From Actinomycetota bacterium (GTDB lineage: Bacteria > Actinomycetota > Actinomycetes > S36-B12 > UBA5976): a stretch of 5,931 nucleotides of DNA. A program made the position numbers and the translations under genes. Each line of letters opens with the position of its first letter. Positions within the stretch are counted from its first letter, which is position 1. The DNA lies in contig CANJRK010000061.1 of assembly GCA_947476765.1 (NCBI GenBank), forward strand, positions 1 through 5,931. The letters run 5' to 3'. The notes beneath the pieces were generated by a model, which did not search any database, was not told the origin of the DNA, and saw nothing but the letters and a program-made list of their open reading frames with translations. Shown here in pieces: positions 5,845-5,931 of the stretch.

Positions 5845-5931
5845 CTAGTTCAGGATTTCCTGAGCGGCTGCAACAATTGCGTCGCTAGTAATTCCAAACT
5901 CTTCATATAATTTCTCAGCTCCAGCTGATGC
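5845..5931 (-). CDS. tkt: Transketolase, C-terminal fragment (5' part outside window)
   Basis: The minus strand is open from the window edge to a TAG whose complement is CTA at 5845-5847. It encodes 28 residues beginning ASAGAEKLYEEFGIT and ending AAAQEILN. The pattern AS(A)-x-(Y/E)-x-x-FGIT followed by an Ala-rich helix is the usual extreme C terminus of bacterial transketolase, in which FGIT is strongly conserved. Transketolase moves two-carbon units between sugar phosphates using thiamine diphosphate and yields glyceraldehyde 3-phosphate, the substrate of the GAPDH encoded nearby. Actinobacteria often carry a tkt-tal-zwf-opcA-pgl pentose phosphate cluster near gap-pgk-tpiA, which supports the call. 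The catalytic domains are not in view, so the assignment rests on this short tail and context. Its stop is 3 bases from the rbpA stop. Confidence 0.82.
   Translation of the reverse strand, partial: ASAGAEKLYEEFGITSDAIVAAAQEILN
5848..5865. repeat. Small hairpin inside the tkt 3' end, possible weak bidirectional terminator
   Basis: TCAGGA (5850-5855) and TCCTGA (5858-5863) are perfect reverse complements separated by two bases. A G-T wobble and a G-C pair could extend the stem at the base. It lies 6 bases past the rbpA stop and within the last tkt codons. No T-run follows on either strand, so it is not a classical intrinsic terminator, and the two-base loop would force the innermost pair open. 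Confidence 0.25.

Overview
This window is a compact run of conserved housekeeping genes from an actinobacterium (Actinomycetota). The evidence is an intact WhiA of the actinobacterial type, an RbpA (an RNA polymerase-binding protein confined to this phylum), and the gene order rapZ-yvcK-whiA-gap-pgk-tpiA-secG, which is widely conserved in actinobacteria. By eye the base composition is near or a little under half G+C, well below Streptomyces or Mycobacterium, and intergenic gaps are tiny. Together these suggest a streamlined, moderate-GC actinobacterium such as a free-living freshwater lineage (Nanopelagicales or a low-GC Micrococcales relative). The placement below phylum is inference.

Layout. 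Positions 1-2177 hold a tightly overlapping plus-strand trio: the 3' end of rapZ, complete yvcK, and complete whiA. A 68-base gap (2178-2245) carries the best Shine-Dalgarno sequence (SD) near a gene start here and leads into gap-pgk-tpiA (2246-5224), separated by 3 and 0 bases. After 32 bases with a possible promoter comes secG (5257-5490), then 18 bases later rbpA (5509-5841). The minus strand enters at the right edge with the last 28 codons of a transketolase gene, whose stop lies 3 bases from the rbpA stop.

How the genes work together. GAPDH, PGK and TPI catalyse the triose-phosphate section of glycolysis and gluconeogenesis. The convergent transketolase supplies glyceraldehyde 3-phosphate from the pentose phosphate pathway. 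RapZ and YvcK belong to families that bind amino-sugar or UDP-sugar metabolites and tune envelope precursor supply, and WhiA is a DNA-binding regulator of cell division and development. SecG is part of the Sec translocon, and RbpA activates transcription by housekeeping sigma-factor holoenzyme.

I looked for an undescribed system and did not find one. Every base outside genes lies in gaps of 68 bases or less. There is no sign of mobile elements, CRISPR, tRNA or rRNA genes, frameshifts or foreign DNA. The points worth a second look are small: start choice and coupling at gene junctions, a possible secG promoter over the tpiA stop, a small inverted repeat ahead of gap, the zinc-type RbpA with Lys at a usual Arg position, and the almost zero-gap convergent ends of rbpA and tkt.
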